Positions 23,039 through 31,338 of a stretch of DNA of 64,000 nt are shown here, one piece after another. A program made the translations under genes and the position numbers. The notes beneath the pieces were generated by a model. It had not been told where the DNA came from. It was given only the letters and a program-made list of their open reading frames with translations, and did not search any database. The number at the start of each line of letters is the position of its first letter. Position 1 is the stretch's first letter. The stretch comes from Duganella phyllosphaerae (GTDB taxonomy: Bacteria; Pseudomonadota; Gammaproteobacteria; Burkholderiales; Burkholderiaceae_D), in NCBI RefSeq assembly GCF_001758785.1, contig NZ_LROM01000077.1, positions 90,396-154,395 of the forward strand. Direction: 5' to 3'.

Positions 23039-24640
23039 ATGTTCACTAGTCTCACTATCCGTACCCGGCTTATTGTCACCATGACAGTTCTCGGCCTGTT
23101 GATTATTTCCATCGGTGTCGTTAGCCTGTTTGGCCTGAACAAGGTCAACTTTGCCCTGAAGGACGTCTATTCGAACCAGATGGCGTCCGTACTCATACTC
23201 GGCAATTCCAAGAACTTCCTCAATCGCGCGCGCTTCGTCATCGATCGCGGCGTATTTCATCCGGAGGCATCGGACCTCGAAAAAACCCTGAGCCGCGCGG
23301 AAGGGTTCATTGTCGATGGCGACAAGGCCTGGAAGGAATACCTGGCGCTGCCGCTGGTGGGCGAAGAGCAAGCGCTGGCCGCCGACCTCGATAAAAAGCG
23401 CACCGTGTATATCGGCTTCCTGCGCGAGCTGATGGCGGCGATCCGTACCCAAAATGCCGAGAAGATCGACGACCTGGCCATGAACAAGATGAGCAAGGAG
23501 TTCGGCATTTTCGACGCCGCCTCCAACAAGCTGGAAAAATACCAGCTCGACGGCGCTCAAAAACACTATGACGAGAGCCAGTCATTCTTCGGCAAGTTCG
23601 AAATCGGCTTCGTGATCGCCTTGCTGGCGGCCATGGCCTTGATCGCTTATTCCACGCTGCGCCTGCTGTCGGCCATCCTGAAACCGCTGCGCGCCGCACT
23701 CGGCCACTTCGACCAGATTGCCGGCGGCAACCTGGCCAACGACATACAGGTTGATCGCGACGACGAGATGGGCAACCTGATGCAGGGCCTGATCCGCATG
23801 CAGGAGCAAATGTCCACCACCGTGCGCGGCATCCGTAGCGGCAGCAATTCGATTGCCACTGCCAGCGCCGAAATTTCGCATGGCAACCTTGACCTGTCGC
23901 GCCGCACCGAGAACCAGGCTGCCGCACTGGAAGAGACCGCGTCTTCGCTGGAAGAGCTGACCACCACCGTGCGCCACAACGCCGACAATGCGCGCCAGGC
24001 CAACCACCTGGCGGTAACCGCCCAGGACGTGGCCAGCAAGGGCGGCCAGCTGGTCTCGCAAGTGGTCGATACCATGAGCACGATTAACGGTTCCTCGCGC
24101 AAGATCGCCGACATTATCGGCGTGATCGATGGCATTGCGTTCCAGACCAATATCCTGGCGCTGAACGCGGCAGTGGAAGCGGCGCGCGCCGGTGAACAGG
24201 GACGGGGCTTTGCGGTGGTGGCCACCGAAGTGCGCAACCTGGCCCAGCGGTCGGCGGCTGCAGCCAAGGAAATCAAGGAACTGATCACGGCGTCGGTGGA
24301 GCAGGTCGATGCTGGCTCGCAGCTGGTGGACAAGGCCGGCGCAACGATGGACGAGATCGTCAGCAGCGTGGAGCGCGTGACCGGCATCATCAGCGAGATC
24401 ATGGTTGCCGGCGAAGAGCAGAGCGAGGGCATCAACCAGATCAACCAGGCGATTGCGCAGATGGACGAAGTGACCCAGCAGAACGCGGCGCTGGTGGAAG
24501 AAGCTGCGGCTGCGGCAGGGTCGCTGCAGGAGCAGGCGGCAACGCTGGAAGCGCTGGTCAGCACGTTCCAGGTCGAGGCGCAGTCGGCGCCGCGCCTGGG
24601 TCGGGCGCCGAAGCGACCGGCGCTGGCGCTCGGTTACTGA
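23039..24640 (+). CDS. Methyl-accepting chemotaxis protein
   Basis: This 533-residue chemoreceptor has a membrane segment at about 10-32, a periplasmic four-helix-bundle sensor at about 33-187, a second membrane segment at about 188-210, a HAMP linker at about 211-263 and a cytoplasmic signalling hairpin. The hairpin tip is the conserved [20 protein letters not shown] region, and methylation-helix sequences flank it ([16 protein letters not shown] and [13 protein letters not shown]). There is no C-terminal NWETF-type pentapeptide to tether CheR/CheB. The frame is open upstream of 23039, but the ATG there gives the standard [11 protein letters not shown] start. The ligand is unknown. It converges with cdaR, with only one base between the stops. 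Confidence 0.95.
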   Translation: MFTSLTIRTRLIVTMTVLGLLIISIGVVSLFGLNKVNFALKDVYSNQMASVLILGNSKNFLNRARFVIDRGVFHPEASDLEKTLSRAEGFIVDGDKAWKEYLALPLVGEEQALAADLDKKRTVYIGFLRELMAAIRTQNAEKIDDLAMNKMSKEFGIFDAASNKLEKYQLDGAQKHYDESQSFFGKFEIGFVIALLAAMALIAYSTLRLLSAILKPLRAALGHFDQIAGGNLANDIQVDRDDEMGNLMQGLIRMQEQMSTTVRGIRSGSNSIATASAEISHGNLDLSRRTENQAAALEETASSLEELTTTVRHNADNARQANHLAVTAQDVASKGGQLVSQVVDTMSTINGSSRKIADIIGVIDGIAFQTNILALNAAVEAARAGEQGRGFAVVATEVRNLAQRSAAAAKEIKELITASVEQVDAGSQLVDKAGATMDEIVSSVERVTGIISEIMVAGEEQSEGINQINQAIAQMDEVTQQNAALVEEAAAAAGSLQEQAATLEALVSTFQVEAQSAPRLGRAPKRPALALGY

Positions 24641-24641
24641 T

Positions 24642-25799
24642 TCAATCTACATCGGCCAGCAACAACGATACATATAACAGGAAGCGGTCTTCCAGCCGCG
24701 CCAGCTCGAGCCCGGTGATCTCGCCGATGCGGCGCAGCCGGTAGTCGAGCGTGTTGCGGTGGATGTGCAATGCTTCCGCCGTGGCGGCCAAATGGCTGTC
24801 GTGGCGGAACCATGTTTCCAGGGTGCGCTGCAACAGTTCCTTGCTTTTGTCCTGCGCTCGCAGCTTTTGCATCGGCTGGCGCAGCTGCTCGGCCTGCCAG
24901 CCGGCATCGAGTCCCGACAGCAGCACCGGCAGCGCCTGGTCGTAATAGTTGTAGCGCTTGCGGCCGCCGTCGCGCTGGCGGCCGATGCGCGCCGCCGTGC
25001 GCGCGCTCTGGTACGAGATCGCCACATTGCCGATGCCGGCCAGGGCGATGCCCACCGTCAGCGCATAGTCTTGCGCGCCCTCGTCGTCCAGCAAGGCCGC
25101 CAGCGCCGCCAGCTTGCGCTGCGCCCACGCCGGCACATCGGTGGCGTCAATACTGTCATGAAAATCGACGATCACCAGCTCGTGCGAACTGGTTGCGGCG
25201 GTCAACGCCGATGGCTGCCTGCCCAGCAAGCGCAACTGCAGGCGCTGGATTTCACTGAGTGCCTCGACCGTGCCGGCCGCCCGGTCGGCCAGCTCCAGCA
25301 ATAGCACCACGTGCGGACGGCGAAAGTCCACGCCCAGCCGCCGCGCCCACGATTCAAGCCCGGAGCGGGCGCCCGGATCGCTGGCGACCAGTTGCAGCAC
25401 AAAGGTTTCGCGGTACCGCGAGTCGCGTTGCAGGGCGTCGGTCAGTTGCGCCTGTTCCAGGATCATCTCGGCCGTCAAACGCACCAGCTCGCCAAACTGG
25501 CGCACCTCGTCGGGTGCGCCGGACAGGCCGATGGCGCCGCATAATTGGCCGTTGACGGTCAGCGGCAGGTTGATGCCAGGCTGGGCGCCGTGCATATTGC
25601 GCGCGCTGGTCGCGTCTATTTCCACCGGCAACTGCTTGGCCAGGGCCAGCATGGCGCCCGTGTGCAGCTCGCCGATGCGGGCGGCATTGCCGCTGGCGAC
25701 GATGCTGCCGTGAGCATCCATCACGTTGACGTTATACGGGATGATTTTCATCGTGCGGGTGACGATGTCCTGCGCCAACGCGCTGTTCAAGATGGTCAT
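24642..25799 (-). CDS. cdaR: CdaR/SdaR-family transcriptional regulator
   Basis: This 385-residue regulator has the diacid-recognition domain at about 1-135 (starting ALAQDIVTRTMKIIPYNVNVMD), a GGDEF-like middle region, and a PucR-type helix-turn-helix at the C-terminus (about 320-378, with LHIHRNTLDYRLRRIGEITG). CdaR activates glucarate, galactarate and glycerate genes in E. coli in response to a sugar acid. It diverges from an MFS permease gene and a glycerate kinase gene across a 219-base region, so those are the likely targets and glycerate or a related acid the likely effector. Confidence 0.92.
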   Translation of the reverse strand: MTILNSALAQDIVTRTMKIIPYNVNVMDAHGSIVASGNAARIGELHTGAMLALAKQLPVEIDATSARNMHGAQPGINLPLTVNGQLCGAIGLSGAPDEVRQFGELVRLTAEMILEQAQLTDALQRDSRYRETFVLQLVASDPGARSGLESWARRLGVDFRRPHVVLLLELADRAAGTVEALSEIQRLQLRLLGRQPSALTAATSSHELVIVDFHDSIDATDVPAWAQRKLAALAALLDDEGAQDYALTVGIALAGIGNVAISYQSARTAARIGRQRDGGRKRYNYYDQALPVLLSGLDAGWQAEQLRQPMQKLRAQDKSKELLQRTLETWFRHDSHLAATAEALHIHRNTLDYRLRRIGEITGLELARLEDRFLLYVSLLLADVD

Positions 25800-25888
25800 G
25801 GCAAACTATTCATGGTGGATGACTCTGGCCGCCATTGTGCCAAGGAACGAGGGATTGCGCTCGAAAGTCGTTTTTCTAAGGAAATATT

Positions 25889-25902
25889 TGGGCAGTTGCC
25901 CA
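25889..25902. promoter_or_regulatory. Candidate operator in the cdaR-permease intergenic region
   Basis: A perfect 6-base inverted repeat, TGGGCA-GT-TGCCCA, lies between the divergent cdaR and permease genes, 117 bases before the permease ATG. It could be a regulator site. The arms are short, so chance is not excluded. Confidence 0.3.
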
Positions 25903-26018
25903 GTATTTTGCACCATCAACTGCGAATTCTCGTGCATTCGGCCGATGATTTTTGCCAGGTGATTCCAGATAATCAGCGGGTCAGCCGTCATGACACTACA
26001 ACATCAAGGAGACCTGCA

Positions 26019-27347
26019 ATGGGCAATTCCAACACCACCGCCGCCGCGACCACCACTGCGGCGGGCGCCGTACTCGAGGGCGCCTACAAAAAAGCCACCT
26101 GGCACCTGATACCCTTCATTTTTGTTTGCTACTTCTTTAACTACCTGGACCGCGTCAACGTCGGCTTCGCCAAGCTGGAGATGATGGATGCGCTCAATCT
26201 GAGCAACACCGTCTACGGCCTCGGCGCCGGCATCTTCTTCATCGGCTATGTCCTCAGCGGCGTGCCAAGCAACCTGATCCTGCACAAACTGGGCGCGCGG
26301 CGCTGGATCGCCGCCATGATGATCATGTGGGGCGCCTTGTCGGCGGCCATGCTGTTCGTTACCACGCCGACGTCTTTCTACGTGCTGCGCTTCTTCACGG
26401 GCGTGGCCGAGGCCGGCTTCTTCCCGGGCATGGTGCTGTACTTTACCCACTGGTTCCCGTCGCAAAAGCGCGGCCAGGTGATGGCGCTGTTCATGTCGGC
26501 GATCCCGATCTCGGGCCTGATCGGCGGTCCGCTGTCGGGCTGGATGCTGGCGCACTTCTCGGCCGGCCAGGGCGGCATGGCCGGCTGGCAGTGGCTGTTC
26601 CTGTTGCAGGGTTTGCCAACCGTGCTGCTCGGTGTGGCCGTGTATTTCTACCTCAATGACGGCATCGCCCAGGCCAAGTGGCTGAGCACGGAAGAAAAGG
26701 GCGCCATGCAGCGCGCCCTCGACGACGACGAAAAGCAGCGGCAAGCCACCAGCACCGTCGGCCAGTCGATCGGCGACGTGCTGAAAAACGGCAGCGTGTG
26801 GATGCTCGGCGTAATCTACTTCAGCATCCAGATGGGCGTGTACGCGATTAACTTCTGGCTGCCGTCGATCATCAAGTCGCTCGGCTACGATACGCAAACG
26901 GTCGGCTGGCTCAGCGCCATCCCGTACCTGTTTGCCGCCGTGTTCATGGTCTGGGCTGGCCGCTCTGCCGACAAGCACCGCGAACGCCGCTGGCACGTCA
27001 GCGCGCCGATGCTGATGGGCTTGCTCGGCCTGATGATGGCCGCCAATTTCTCGACCAACCCGCTGGTCGTGATGGTCGGCTTGTCGATGGCCACCATGGG
27101 CGCATTGGCTGCCTTGTCGATGTTCTGGTCGCTGCCGGCCGCCTTCCTCGGCAGTGCCGCAGCGGCCGCCGGCCTGGCGCTGATCAACTCGCTGGGCCAG
27201 ATTGCCGGTTTCGTCAGTCCGTTCCTGGTTGGCTGGATCAAGGACGCCACCCAGAGTACCGACGCCGCGCTGTACGTGTTGTCGGCAGTGATGCTGCTCG
27301 GGGCGTTGCTGGTGCTGCGTGTGCCGGCCAAACTGGTGAATCGGTGA
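26019..27347 (+). CDS. MFS sugar-acid permease (anion:cation symporter / GudP-like)
   Basis: This 442-residue twelve-helix major facilitator protein belongs to the anion:cation symporter group that includes glucarate and phthalate permeases. Typical features are YFFNYLDRVNVGFAKLEM in helix 1, the loop after helix 2 with NLILHKLGARRWIA, and GVAEAGFFPGMVLYFTHWF in helix 4. The start at 26019 has a strong AAGGAGA site; the longer upstream open frame covers the control region and should be ignored. It is followed 4 bases later by glycerate kinase and diverges from cdaR. With no dehydratase or aldolase nearby, the substrate is more likely glycerate than glucarate, though this is an inference. Confidence 0.88.
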   Translation: MGNSNTTAAATTTAAGAVLEGAYKKATWHLIPFIFVCYFFNYLDRVNVGFAKLEMMDALNLSNTVYGLGAGIFFIGYVLSGVPSNLILHKLGARRWIAAMMIMWGALSAAMLFVTTPTSFYVLRFFTGVAEAGFFPGMVLYFTHWFPSQKRGQVMALFMSAIPISGLIGGPLSGWMLAHFSAGQGGMAGWQWLFLLQGLPTVLLGVAVYFYLNDGIAQAKWLSTEEKGAMQRALDDDEKQRQATSTVGQSIGDVLKNGSVWMLGVIYFSIQMGVYAINFWLPSIIKSLGYDTQTVGWLSAIPYLFAAVFMVWAGRSADKHRERRWHVSAPMLMGLLGLMMAANFSTNPLVVMVGLSMATMGALAALSMFWSLPAAFLGSAAAAAGLALINSLGQIAGFVSPFLVGWIKDATQSTDAALYVLSAVMLLGALLVLRVPAKLVNR

Positions 27348-27351
27348 TCGT

Positions 27352-28515
27352 ATGAGCAAGCAACTGAAATTCGTCATCGCCCCCGATTCGTTCAAGGAAA
27401 GCTTGAGCGCGATGGCGATCGCCAACGAAATCGAAGCGGGCTTCCGGGAAATTTTTCCCGACGCCCTGTATGTCAAGGTACCGGTGGCCGACGGCGGCGA
27501 GGGCACGGTGCAAGCCATGATCGACGCCAGCGGCGGCCGCCGGGTGGACCTGTCGGTGCGCGGTCCGCTCGGAGAGCCGGTCGAGGCTTTTTACGGCATC
27601 ATGGGCGACGGCCAGACCGCCGTGATCGAAATGGCTGCCGCCAGCGGCCTGGAACTGGTGCCCCCCAACCGCCGCGATCCGCTGCACACCACCAGTTACG
27701 GCACCGGTGAGCTGATCCGCAACGCGCTCGACGCGGGCGCGCGCCGATTCGTGCTCGGCATCGGCGGCAGCGCCACCAACGATGGCGGCGCCGGCATGGT
27801 GCAGGCGCTCGGCGGTCGCCTGCTCGACGCGGCGGGACGTGACCTGCCGCCCGGCGGCGGCGCGCTCGACGCGCTCGCTCGTATCGACCTCTCAAGCCTC
27901 GACGCCCGCATCGAGGATTGCGTCTTCGACGTGGCGTGCGACGTCAGCAATCCGCTGGTGGGACCGCAGGGCGCGTCCCACATCTTTGGCCCGCAAAAGG
28001 GCGCCACGCCGGCCATGGTGGCGCTGCTCGACACCAACTTGCGCCACTATGCGGCGGTGATTGCACGCGACCTGGGCCTGGAACTGTCCGCCGTGGCCGA
28101 TTTGCCCGGTGCGGGGGCCGGCGGCGGCATCGGCGCGGCCATGCTGGTATTCCTGAAGGGCAGCCTGCGCCCGGGCAGCGAGATCGTCACCGACGCCGTC
28201 GGCCTCGATGCAGCGGTGCGCGATGCCGACCTGGTGCTGACCGGTGAAGGTCGCATCGACAGTCAGACCATCCACGGCAAAACCCCGATCGGCGTGGCGC
28301 GGGTGGCCAAGCGCCACGGCAAGCCGGTGATCGGCATTGCCGGCAGCCTGGAACCTGGCGCGGGCGTAATCCACGGCCACGGCATCGACGCCGTGTTCAG
28401 CGTGGTCAACTGCCCGTGCACCCTGGAACGGGCGCTGGCGGACGCCGCCTACAATGTGCGCACGTCGGCCCGTAACATCGCTGCAGTGTTGCGCTTGGGA
28501 ACACAGCTAGGCTAG
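27352..28515 (+). CDS. garK: Glycerate 2-kinase (GarK/GlxK family)
   Basis: This 387-residue glycerate kinase of the type I family phosphorylates D-glycerate, feeding it into lower glycolysis. It has FVIAPDSFKESLSA at the start, VADGGEGTVQAM, GIGGSATNDGGAGMVQALG and VLTGEGRIDSQT near the C-terminal domain, all typical. Length is normal. It follows the permease by 4 bases and is clearly in the same operon under the divergent CdaR. The family does not distinguish GarK from GlxK by sequence at this level. Confidence 0.93.
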   Translation: MSKQLKFVIAPDSFKESLSAMAIANEIEAGFREIFPDALYVKVPVADGGEGTVQAMIDASGGRRVDLSVRGPLGEPVEAFYGIMGDGQTAVIEMAAASGLELVPPNRRDPLHTTSYGTGELIRNALDAGARRFVLGIGGSATNDGGAGMVQALGGRLLDAAGRDLPPGGGALDALARIDLSSLDARIEDCVFDVACDVSNPLVGPQGASHIFGPQKGATPAMVALLDTNLRHYAAVIARDLGLELSAVADLPGAGAGGGIGAAMLVFLKGSLRPGSEIVTDAVGLDAAVRDADLVLTGEGRIDSQTIHGKTPIGVARVAKRHGKPVIGIAGSLEPGAGVIHGHGIDAVFSVVNCPCTLERALADAAYNVRTSARNIAAVLRLGTQLG

Positions 28516-28581
28516 GGCGGCGCGCCAGTCTGTGCTAAAGTCATTTCCTGCGGCAACAAAATGCTCGCAGGAAGGATTTTG

Positions 28582-31218
28582 ATGCCGCCGCAACAGGGTG
28601 AACAGAAATACGTGGCCAGGTTGCCGACCATCCGCTCGCAGATCTACAGCCTGGTCTGGGCGTGCGCCTTGCCGGCCATCCTCGGCTTCGCGCTGCTGAC
28701 CAACAACTTCATTGTGCGCGAGCGCAAGACCATTCAGCAAGATACGCTGATCACCGCCCGGGCCCTGATCCAGGCGGTCGATCGCGACCTCAACACCGGC
28801 ATCACGGTGGCCCTGGCGCTGGCCAACTCGCCCAGCATCGACAACCGCGACTTTGCCGCCTTCTACCGCCAGGCCACCGAGGTGCTGCGGCCCGAATTTC
28901 CCGGCTATAACTTCGTGCTGCACGACCGCGATTCGGTGCAATTGCTCAACACCGCCCGTCCTTACGGCGAGCTATATCCCGATCCGCTCAGCGCGGCGCG
29001 CATTGCCCAGGTCTTCAAGACCGGCAAGCCCTTGATTTCCAACCTTTTCTACGCCGGCGCCTTGAAGCGACCGCTGGCGGCCATCCACGCGCCGGTGATC
29101 CGCGACGGCAAGGTGGTGTACGTGATCTCGGTGGCCTTCGTGCCCGAACGCCTGGGGCAGGTGCTGCGCGAGCAGCTGCTGCCGGCCAACCGCGTGACCG
29201 GCATCTTCGACGCCAACGGCGTGCTGGTCGCGCGTACCCATGATCCCGAAAAATACGTGGGCCAGCACGTGTCGCCCACGTTGCTGTCGCAGTTCCGGCT
29301 GCGCCAGGAGGATGCGATCGAGGCGACCACCCTGGAGGGCATTCCCGTCTACTCGATGTACAGCCGTTCGCAGCAGAGCGGCTGGGCGGTGGTGATCGGC
29401 GTGCCGCGCAGCGCCGTGTATGCCGAGGTATTCGATTCGATCACCTGGATCATGGCCTTCCTGGCGCTGGTCACTGCCGCCGGCTTCGGCGTGGCCTGGC
29501 ACTTTGCGCGCAATATCGAGGGATCGGTGCGCTCGCTGACCACGGCTGCGATGGCGCTGGGCGGCAAGTCGCCGCAGCAACCGGCGGCGCCGGCCGCCTT
29601 CCACGAAGCGGCGCAAGCGCTCGACACGCTGCACGGCGTGGAGTCGGAACTGCTGCGCTATCGGCACCACCTGGAAAACCTGATCGAACACCGTACCCGC
29701 CAGCTGGAATCGGCGATGCGCGAAGCGCAGGCGGCCAACGCGGCCAAGGACGTCTTCGTGGCCAATATGAGCCACGAACTGCGCACACCGATGAACGCGG
29801 TGCTGGGCGTGGCGCACCTGCTGGGCCGCACCGGCGTGTCGCCGGAACAGGCGCGCTACCTGGAGATGATACGCACCTCGGGCCAGTCGTTGCTCGGCAT
29901 CCTCAACGACATCCTCGACCTGTCCAAGATGCAGGCCGGGAAGGTGGAACTGCACCAGGCGCCGTTCCGTCTCGACGACGTGCTGCACGCAGTAGCCTCC
30001 ATCATGAGCGTGAGCGCCGGCGACAAGCAGATCGAACTGGCCATCGGCGTCGAGGTTGATGTGCCGCGCGCGCTGGTCGGTGATGCGCTGCGCCTGCACC
30101 AGGTGCTGGTCAACCTGGCCGGCAACGCCATCAAGTTCACCGAACGCGGCGAAGTGTCGCTGCGGGTATCCCGGCTGCCGGCGCCCGGTGGCGCCACCGT
30201 GCTGTGCTTCGCGGTGAAGGACACCGGCATCGGCCTGAACGAGGAGCAGGTGGCGCGGCTGTTCTCGCCGTTTACCCAGGCCGACCTGTCCACCACGCGC
30301 CGCTTCGGCGGCACCGGGCTGGGACTGACCATCTCGCGGGGGCTGATCGAATTGATGCAGGGGCAGATCACGGTGCACAGCATGCAGGGTGAAGGCAGCG
30401 AATTCCGCTTTACCGTGCCGCTGGGCGCCACGCAGGTGGTGCCGGAGCGCGAACATGGCCAGCCGCTGCACCTGCTGCTGGCCGACGACAACGCCACCAG
30501 CCGCGACTGCATCGCCGCCGCCATCGCCGCCGCCGGCTGGACCTGCGACGTTGCCGAGTCCTCCCGGGCAGCGGTGGCGCTGCTGCGCGGTGGCACAAAT
30601 TACGACGCGGTGCTGGTGGACTGGCAGATGTCCGAACTGTGCGTCTTGCAACCCGAGATCGACGCGCCGCTGGTCTGCATGCTCAATGCCTACGGCCGCG
30701 ACCTGGTGGCCGAAGACATGGCCAACGGCCGCATTGCCGCCTGCCTGACCAAGCCGGTGACGGTGCCGGGCTTGCTGGAAGTAGTGCAGGCCGCGCGCGC
30801 CCACGTCCCGGCGCCGGTCAGGCAGGACGACAGCGCCCAGCCGCCGTTGGCCGGCGTGCGCATCGTGCTGGTGGAAGACAATCCGATCAACCAGGTGGTG
30901 GCGCGCGGCCTGCTTGAGCAGGCCGGGGCGCGGGTGACGCTGGCCGAAAACGGCGAGCAAGCGGTGGCCCAACTGCGCCGTCTCGATTGCGACCTGGTGC
31001 TGATGGACGTGCAGATGCCGGTGATGGACGGCTTTACCGCCACCCGTATCATCCGCGAACAGCTGCGCCTGACCCTGCCGGTGATCGCCATGACCGCCGG
31101 CGTGATGGCCAGCGAGCGCGAACAGTGTATTGCGGCCGGGATGGACGACTTTATCGGCAAGCCGATCGATGTCGAGCAGATGTTCGCGATTTTGGCGCGC
31201 CATTTGAGCCGCGCCTGA
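28582..31218 (+). CDS. Membrane hybrid sensor histidine kinase with Cache-type sensor and two receivers
   Basis: This 878-residue protein has a membrane segment at about 22-42, a periplasmic double-Cache-like sensor at about 45-282 and a second membrane segment at about 286-306. A linker coiled coil follows, then HisKA with His398 (ANMSHELRTPMN), HATPase (LAGNAIKFTERG, DTGIGLNEEQ, GGTGLGLTIS) and two receivers. The first (about 625-735) keeps ADDN, LVDWQM and a KP lysine; the second (about 755-870) is canonical (LVEDNPINQ, LMDVQMPVMDG, GKPID). The ATG at 28582 has a GAAGGA site; an ATG at 28561 is an alternative. It stands next to the TonB receptor genes and could regulate them, but no link is proven. 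Confidence 0.9.
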   Translation: MPPQQGEQKYVARLPTIRSQIYSLVWACALPAILGFALLTNNFIVRERKTIQQDTLITARALIQAVDRDLNTGITVALALANSPSIDNRDFAAFYRQATEVLRPEFPGYNFVLHDRDSVQLLNTARPYGELYPDPLSAARIAQVFKTGKPLISNLFYAGALKRPLAAIHAPVIRDGKVVYVISVAFVPERLGQVLREQLLPANRVTGIFDANGVLVARTHDPEKYVGQHVSPTLLSQFRLRQEDAIEATTLEGIPVYSMYSRSQQSGWAVVIGVPRSAVYAEVFDSITWIMAFLALVTAAGFGVAWHFARNIEGSVRSLTTAAMALGGKSPQQPAAPAAFHEAAQALDTLHGVESELLRYRHHLENLIEHRTRQLESAMREAQAANAAKDVFVANMSHELRTPMNAVLGVAHLLGRTGVSPEQARYLEMIRTSGQSLLGILNDILDLSKMQAGKVELHQAPFRLDDVLHAVASIMSVSAGDKQIELAIGVEVDVPRALVGDALRLHQVLVNLAGNAIKFTERGEVSLRVSRLPAPGGATVLCFAVKDTGIGLNEEQVARLFSPFTQADLSTTRRFGGTGLGLTISRGLIELMQGQITVHSMQGEGSEFRFTVPLGATQVVPEREHGQPLHLLLADDNATSRDCIAAAIAAAGWTCDVAESSRAAVALLRGGTNYDAVLVDWQMSELCVLQPEIDAPLVCMLNAYGRDLVAEDMANGRIAACLTKPVTVPGLLEVVQAARAHVPAPVRQDDSAQPPLAGVRIVLVEDNPINQVVARGLLEQAGARVTLAENGEQAVAQLRRLDCDLVLMDVQMPVMDGFTATRIIREQLRLTLPVIAMTAGVMASEREQCIAAGMDDFIGKPIDVEQMFAILARHLSRA

Positions 31219-31338
31219 GCGCTGCAGCGATAGCAAAATGCACAGCTGCGATACGGTTTTTTCATAGCGGATTTTTTGCCGTAGCATATCGGAAATAGTT
31301 CGTTTTATATCGATAGCCAGACGAATATAGTTCTGGTT

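Noticed and set aside
30450..30800. Possible degenerate first receiver in the 878-residue kinase
   Set aside because: The ADDN, LVDWQM and KP residues needed for phosphotransfer are present, so it does not look inactive.
28972..31287. A 771-codon antisense frame across the hybrid sensor kinase
   Set aside because: It shows no recognisable domains and mirrors the kinase gene.
31219..31338. Direct repeats around AATAGTTC before the TonB receptor as an operator
   Set aside because: The similarity is limited to about eight bases and the region is simply AT-rich.
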